A model generated the notes under the pieces. The model saw only the letters and a list, made by a program, of their open reading frames with translations, did not search any database and was not told where the DNA came from. From Treponema sp. (GTDB lineage Bacteria > Spirochaetota > Spirochaetia > Treponematales > Breznakiellaceae), in contig WQZT01000042.1 in NCBI GenBank assembly GCA_009780595.1, positions 1 through 10,023 on the forward strand: a stretch of DNA of 10,023 bases, read 5' to 3'. Below are positions 7,038 through 10,023 of the stretch, piece after piece (positions within the stretch are counted from its first letter, which is position 1; each line of letters starts with the position of its first letter). The translations under genes and the position numbers were made by a program.

Positions 7038-7063
7038 GGACTTTAGTCCTCAGAGTAAAGTCC
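7038..7063 (-). promoter_or_regulatory. Perfect 8-bp stem-loop between motA and motB
   Basis: On the transcribed (-) strand GGACTTTA is followed by a ten-base loop and TAAAGTCC. The stem starts three bases after the motA stop and ends before the motB ribosome binding site (7024-7029), which it does not cover. No U-run follows, so a full terminator is unlikely. A role in RNA processing, stability of the motA segment or partial attenuation is an inference. Confidence 0.55.
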
Positions 7064-7066
7064 TTG

Positions 7067-7849
7067 TTAATCCTTTAAGACTTCCGCTTCAACCGCTTTG
7101 CGGTCAGCCGGAGTCAGGTACGAAAGAAGCTTCGTTGCCAGAATGCGCGGGTTGTCGCCCGCCTGAATCGAAAGAACGCCTTCTATCTCCATTTCTTTCA
7201 CCTTTGTTTCCATCGCATCGTATGCTTTCAGTTTGCCCGAATACGGGATCATCAGAAAGTTTGCCACCAGTGCGCCGTAGAACGTTGTGATGAGCGCAAT
7301 CGCCATATTCGGCCCCAGCGCGCTTTTGTCTTCGAGGTTACGCAACATACCGATGAGCCCGATAACCGTTCCCATCATTCCAACCGCCGGAGCCAACGCG
7401 CCCCACATATTCAAGATACCGATTTTACTGATGTGCCTGTCCTGCATCTGGTTCAGCTCGTTTTCCATCAGGCGGCGGATAATTTCCTGATCCGTGCCGT
7501 CAACGACAAGGCGCATCCCCTTCTTCATAAACTCATCGTCCAAATCTTCAAGCTCTTCTTCCAGCGCCAAAAGCCCTTCGCGGCGTGCCTTCTCCGACAT
7601 ACTCATCAGTTTGAGGATGATCCCCTGCTCATTAAAATTGGGAACTTTGAAAGTAAGGTTGATTATGCTAAAAACGCCAAGAGCGTCGCGTATACTGGAA
7701 AAGGTAAACAACATTATATACGGGCACACTACAACGAGCAATATCGAAGGTATGTCGATAAAGGCGGTAACAGGGCTTCCCCCGACCAATATCGAGAACA
7801 AAATCATCGCCAAACTGCCGACAACGCCAATTATCGTAGAAATATTCAT
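7067..7849 (-). CDS. motA: Flagellar stator subunit MotA
   Basis: MotA subunits surround a MotB pair and push on the rotor protein FliG. The 260 residues show four hydrophobic helices (about 3-23, 30-52, 147-169 and 179-203). The large cytoplasmic loop between helices 2 and 3 holds the family signature SEKARREGLLALEEEL (R89/R90, E97-E99), which carries the charges that contact FliG. Helix 3 reads GALAPAVGMMGTVIGLIGML, with the conserved Pro (P154) near the ion path; helix 4 reads MAIALITTFYGALVANF. The ATG is preceded by AGGGG (7856-7860), and an in-frame TAA lies a few bases upstream, so the start is secure. It follows flbD after 57 bases and precedes motB. Confidence 0.96.
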   Translation of the reverse strand: MNISTIIGVVGSLAMILFSILVGGSPVTAFIDIPSILLVVVCPYIMLFTFSSIRDALGVFSIINLTFKVPNFNEQGIILKLMSMSEKARREGLLALEEELEDLDDEFMKKGMRLVVDGTDQEIIRRLMENELNQMQDRHISKIGILNMWGALAPAVGMMGTVIGLIGMLRNLEDKSALGPNMAIALITTFYGALVANFLMIPYSGKLKAYDAMETKVKEMEIEGVLSIQAGDNPRILATKLLSYLTPADRKAVEAEVLKD

Positions 7850-7906
7850 CGTTTACCCCTGCCTGCGTCTGCCTGAGGGCTTGCGCCGCCTGCGTTTACA
7901 CAGAAA
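7850..7906 (-). repeat. Short direct repeats in the flbD-motA spacer
   Basis: This 57-bp spacer is the longest gap in the motility operon. On the + strand GCCTGCGT occurs at 7861-7868 and 7888-7895, GCCTG again at 7871-7875, and CGTTTAC at 7850-7856 and 7893-7899. The outer copy overlaps the motA ribosome binding site. No hairpin of note and no promoter were seen. Confidence 0.4.
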
Positions 7907-8104
7907 TTACTCCTCATTTTTGAATCCGCCAATACGTCTGCGGTACTCAACAATCCGGCTGATGATTTCATCCACATCTTCCAGCACAATCGTGTGCTTG
8001 CCCGAAAGCATCAATAACGTGGTGTCCGGGCGAAGCTCTATCGACTCAATTTGATGAGGGTTGATGTAATACTCTGCGCCGTTCAGCCGGGTTACTTTAA
8101 CCAT
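7907..8104 (-). CDS. flbD: FlbD/SwrD-family small flagellar protein
   Basis: This 65-residue protein has the FlbD-family layout: an N-terminal VKVTRLNGAEYYINPHQIESIELRPDTTLLMLSGKHTIVLEDVDEIISRI, a beta-rich core (LNG..YYINP.QIE.IE..PDT...M..G...IV) followed by a helix, and a short charged tail. In Bacillus the homologue SwrD is needed for full flagellar torque, and in spirochaetes and Firmicutes the gene usually lies between flgE and the stator genes, as here. It should not be confused with the Caulobacter regulator also named FlbD. The start is the family start. AAGG (8119-8122) is 14 bases from the ATG, so the ribosome binding site is poor and translation may depend on flgE, which ends 11 bases upstream. 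Confidence 0.9.
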   Translation of the reverse strand: MVKVTRLNGAEYYINPHQIESIELRPDTTLLMLSGKHTIVLEDVDEIISRIVEYRRRIGGFKNEE

Positions 8105-8115
8105 ATAATCTTAGT

Positions 8116-9510
8116 TTACCTTAAATTGAGGATTTCCTGCAACATCTGATCGGATGTCTGAATGGTTCTGGAGTTTGCCTGGAAACCGCGCTGGGTGATA
8201 ATCATGTCGGTAAACTGTTCTGCCATATCAACGTTGGACATTTCCAGAACGCCAGCCCGCATCGAGCCTCTTCCTGCCACTCCCGATATACCAATGTCGG
8301 CAAGCCCTGAGTTTGTCGTTGTCCTAAAGTTGTTGTCACCCACTTTTTCAAGCCCACCCTGATTTGGGAAGCTCGCCAGCGCAATTTGACCTAACACGCG
8401 GGTTGTCTTGTTGTCAAAAACCCCGATGATAACGCCATTGTTGTCGATCCTGAAGTTTTCCATATAGCCCATCGTGTTGCCGTCTAGTTCGAATATTTTC
8501 GTGGTGCTTTGTTCGGCAAACTGTGTTATCGTATTGACCAGCCCGCCAACTGTCCCCAAATTAAGCTGGAAGGTCTGGCGCACAACGCCGCCGTCATCAT
8601 CCGGCTCGGCATTGGGAACATCAAACGCCACGTTCATCAGCACCTGCCCCGCTTCTCCGCTCTCGTTTCCAGCGGCATCAACTGCGTTCAAGAGCCGACC
8701 CAGATTGTCAAAGTTCACCGTGAATAGCTCAGGTCCGCCCGCTGCCGGGGGCAAAGCGCCAAGCCCGACAGACGTGTTCGCCGGCGTATCGCTCTGCGGG
8801 TTAACCATAACCTGCGCCGTCCAGCTATTTGGCACGCCGGGAACGCGGCGGAATTCAACTTGTAAATCGTGCGTTTGCCCAAATGCATCGTAAATCTTCT
8901 GTTGAATGCGCCGTGTGCCTTCCTGCATTTGGAGATCGGTTGCATTATCGGGAATTTCTGGCATCCGTTTGTCAAGGTTGCTGGAGAACTTCACCATGGT
9001 TGTCGCCCGCGCCGCATCCTTCGCGCCTACCGGAATGATAAGATTTTCCACGCTGCGCGCTGTATCGAGATACGTCGTGCCATCAATTTCCTGCGCCATC
9101 CAGCCCTGAACCTGCATTCCGCTTGAGTTGACCAGCGTTCCGGTGCTGTCCAGCGAGAATGTCCCCGCGCGGGTGAAGAGGTCTGTCCCCTTATCGTTCA
9201 GGATAAAAAATCCCGTGCCGTTAATGGCAAGGTCTGTTCCCACTCCGGTCGTCTGAAACGAGCCTTGAAGGTGCAGCGTATCGATGGCTGCTATCGTCAT
9301 TCCAAGCCCGACTTGCTGCGGGTTTACGCCGCCAACCTCTTCGGTTGGGCGGGCAGCGCCCCGCAGTGTTTGGTAGAACATATCCTGAAAACTCACGCGG
9401 TTGCGTTTGAAACCGTACGTATTCACATTGGAAATGTTATTACCAATTACGTCCATTCTGGTTTGGTGGTTCTGGAGACCAGAAACGCCAGAAAATAAAG
9501 ATCGCATCAT
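8116..9510 (-). CDS. flgE: Flagellar hook protein FlgE
   Basis: FlgE polymerises into the hook joining the motor to the periplasmic filament. The 464 residues have the N-terminal rod/hook motif (RSLFSGVSGLQNHQTRMDVIGNNISNVNTYGFKRNR), the ARPTEEVGGVNPQQVGLGM segment typical of treponemal FlgE, DLAINGTGFFIL, variable D1/D2 domains, and the C-terminal coil ending NVDMAEQFTDMIITQRGFQANSRTIQTSDQMLQEILNLR. In treponemes FlgE subunits are joined by lysinoalanine between K165 and C178. Here K164 is present and the position 13 residues later is S177 (VKFSSNLDKR); the protein has no Cys anywhere. The start codon overlaps the flgD stop (ATGA), with AAAGGAGA at 9521-9528 inside flgD, so translation is probably coupled. 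Two consecutive Met codons (9508-9510, 9505-9507) leave the exact first residue open. Confidence 0.96.
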   Translation of the reverse strand: MMRSLFSGVSGLQNHQTRMDVIGNNISNVNTYGFKRNRVSFQDMFYQTLRGAARPTEEVGGVNPQQVGLGMTIAAIDTLHLQGSFQTTGVGTDLAINGTGFFILNDKGTDLFTRAGTFSLDSTGTLVNSSGMQVQGWMAQEIDGTTYLDTARSVENLIIPVGAKDAARATTMVKFSSNLDKRMPEIPDNATDLQMQEGTRRIQQKIYDAFGQTHDLQVEFRRVPGVPNSWTAQVMVNPQSDTPANTSVGLGALPPAAGGPELFTVNFDNLGRLLNAVDAAGNESGEAGQVLMNVAFDVPNAEPDDDGGVVRQTFQLNLGTVGGLVNTITQFAEQSTTKIFELDGNTMGYMENFRIDNNGVIIGVFDNKTTRVLGQIALASFPNQGGLEKVGDNNFRTTTNSGLADIGISGVAGRGSMRAGVLEMSNVDMAEQFTDMIITQRGFQANSRTIQTSDQMLQEILNLR

Positions 9511-9980
9511 AGTGTGTCATTCTCCTTTGCTGTATTGATAATTTTCGTAACCTGCTCCCAGCCAAAGAGCCTGCCGTTTACCAGAACCTGCGGCGCTTCA
9601 TCGCGGGTAACCGCCTCGACAATGCCGCGGATCATTTCGTCGCCTGCGCTGATTTCAACCGCTTGCCCAAGCGAAGTCGCCGCCTCGCTGGATTGCAGCA
9701 TCCGCGCCATCCGCGAAAAATCTGACGCCATATTAGTCATCTGCTCCAGCGCCGAAAACTGCGCCATCTGCGCGATAAACTCGTTATCCTGCATCGGCGC
9801 GGTCGGGTCTTGATTCGACAACTGTGTCATGAGAATCCGCAAGAAATCATCCTTCCCCAGCGACTGGTTCGGATCTATCTTTCGCTGATCAAATTCCTGC
9901 GAAAGCCGCCTGTTTTCCACTTCCGCCCACTGAGCAGTATCAAATATCTCCTGGGAATTCATAACCGCCATTAACGACAT
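9507..9980 (-). CDS. flgD: Flagellar hook capping/assembly protein FlgD (short form)
   Basis: FlgD sits at the tip of the growing hook and allows FlgE to assemble. The 157 residues carry the conserved capping motif GKDDFLRILMTQLSNQDPTAPMQDNEFIAQMAQFSALEQMTNM (42-84), then a helix and a short beta-rich end (VEISAGDEMIRGIVEAVTRDEAPQVLVNGRLFGWEQVTKII). E. coli FlgD has 231 residues; the fuller Tudor/fibronectin-like C-terminal part is absent, as in other short spirochaete and Firmicutes forms. Met1 is chosen over Met4 and Met7 because GGAG lies six bases upstream of it. The stop overlaps the flgE start by the ATGA arrangement. Confidence 0.93.
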   Translation of the reverse strand: MSLMAVMNSQEIFDTAQWAEVENRRLSQEFDQRKIDPNQSLGKDDFLRILMTQLSNQDPTAPMQDNEFIAQMAQFSALEQMTNMASDFSRMARMLQSSEAATSLGQAVEISAGDEMIRGIVEAVTRDEAPQVLVNGRLFGWEQVTKIINTAKENDTL

Positions 9981-9989
9981 ATTGTTCTC

Positions 9990-10023
9990 CTATACAAATA
10001 AATTGACCATTTTTCTTCCCGAC
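9990..10023 (-). CDS. Possible C-terminal end of an upstream motility gene (fliK/tap1 position)
   Basis: On the - strand one frame reads SGRKMVNLFV followed by TAG (9990-9992), nine bases before the flgD ATG. The other two frames cannot be judged over so short a stretch. In treponemes the gene before flgD is tap1/fliK (hook-length control), and a short hydrophobic last strand would fit. Only ten residues are visible, so the call rests mainly on gene order. Confidence 0.35.
   Translation of the reverse strand, partial: SGRKMVNLFV

Noticed and set aside
8474..8893. 139-residue + strand frame opposite flgE
   Set aside because: Shadow of flgE, whose frame is certain from end to end.
1..10023. 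CRISPR arrays, insertion sequences, tRNA or rRNA genes, phage genes
   Set aside because: I saw no spaced palindromic repeats, transposase motifs, tRNA-like cloverleaf or rRNA segments; nearly all sequence is accounted for by the genes listed.

Overview
The window comes from a spirochaete, most likely a Treponema-related (Treponemataceae/Breznakiellaceae) species. Three things support this: an unusually long GreA with a large helical N-terminal extension, the spirochaete-type motility order flgD-flgE-flbD-motA-motB-fliL, and a hook protein that resembles treponemal FlgE closely. Base composition looks near 50% GC (judged by eye, not counted). That is higher than T. denticola and would fit termite-gut or related treponemes, but the species cannot be fixed from the sequence alone.

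Left half, + strand (2-5586): three tightly spaced genes that look like one transcription unit. First is the 3' part of a TPR-repeat protein (open at the window edge). One base after its stop comes an 893-residue GreA whose last ~150 residues are a normal GreA (acidic coiled coil plus FKBP-like domain). It is followed by an unfamiliar membrane protein: signal peptide, von Willebrand factor A-like domain, a ~260-residue Pro/Gln-rich linker built largely from 18-residue (54-bp) tandem repeats, one transmembrane helix, and a degenerate FHA-like C-terminal domain.

Middle (5587-5668): an 82-bp gap between converging genes with two strong hairpins, the only plausible transcription stop in the window.

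Right half, - strand (5669-10023): a motility operon read right to left. A possible last fragment of an upstream gene (the position of fliK/tap1 in treponemes) precedes flgD (hook cap), flgE (hook), flbD (SwrD-like), motA and motB (stator) and fliL (stator-associated). Genes overlap or lie within 60 bp of each other. The operon stops after fliL, whereas the well-known treponemal operon continues with fliM, fliY and the export genes.

The strongest observations are: (1) FlgE has no cysteine at all, and the position matching the lysinoalanine cross-link Cys of Treponema hooks is Ser (AGC), with the partner Lys kept at the same 13-residue spacing; (2) the VWA / PQ-repeat / TM / FHA-like protein downstream of greA; (3) the break of the motility operon after fliL; (4) a perfect 8-bp hairpin between motA and motB.
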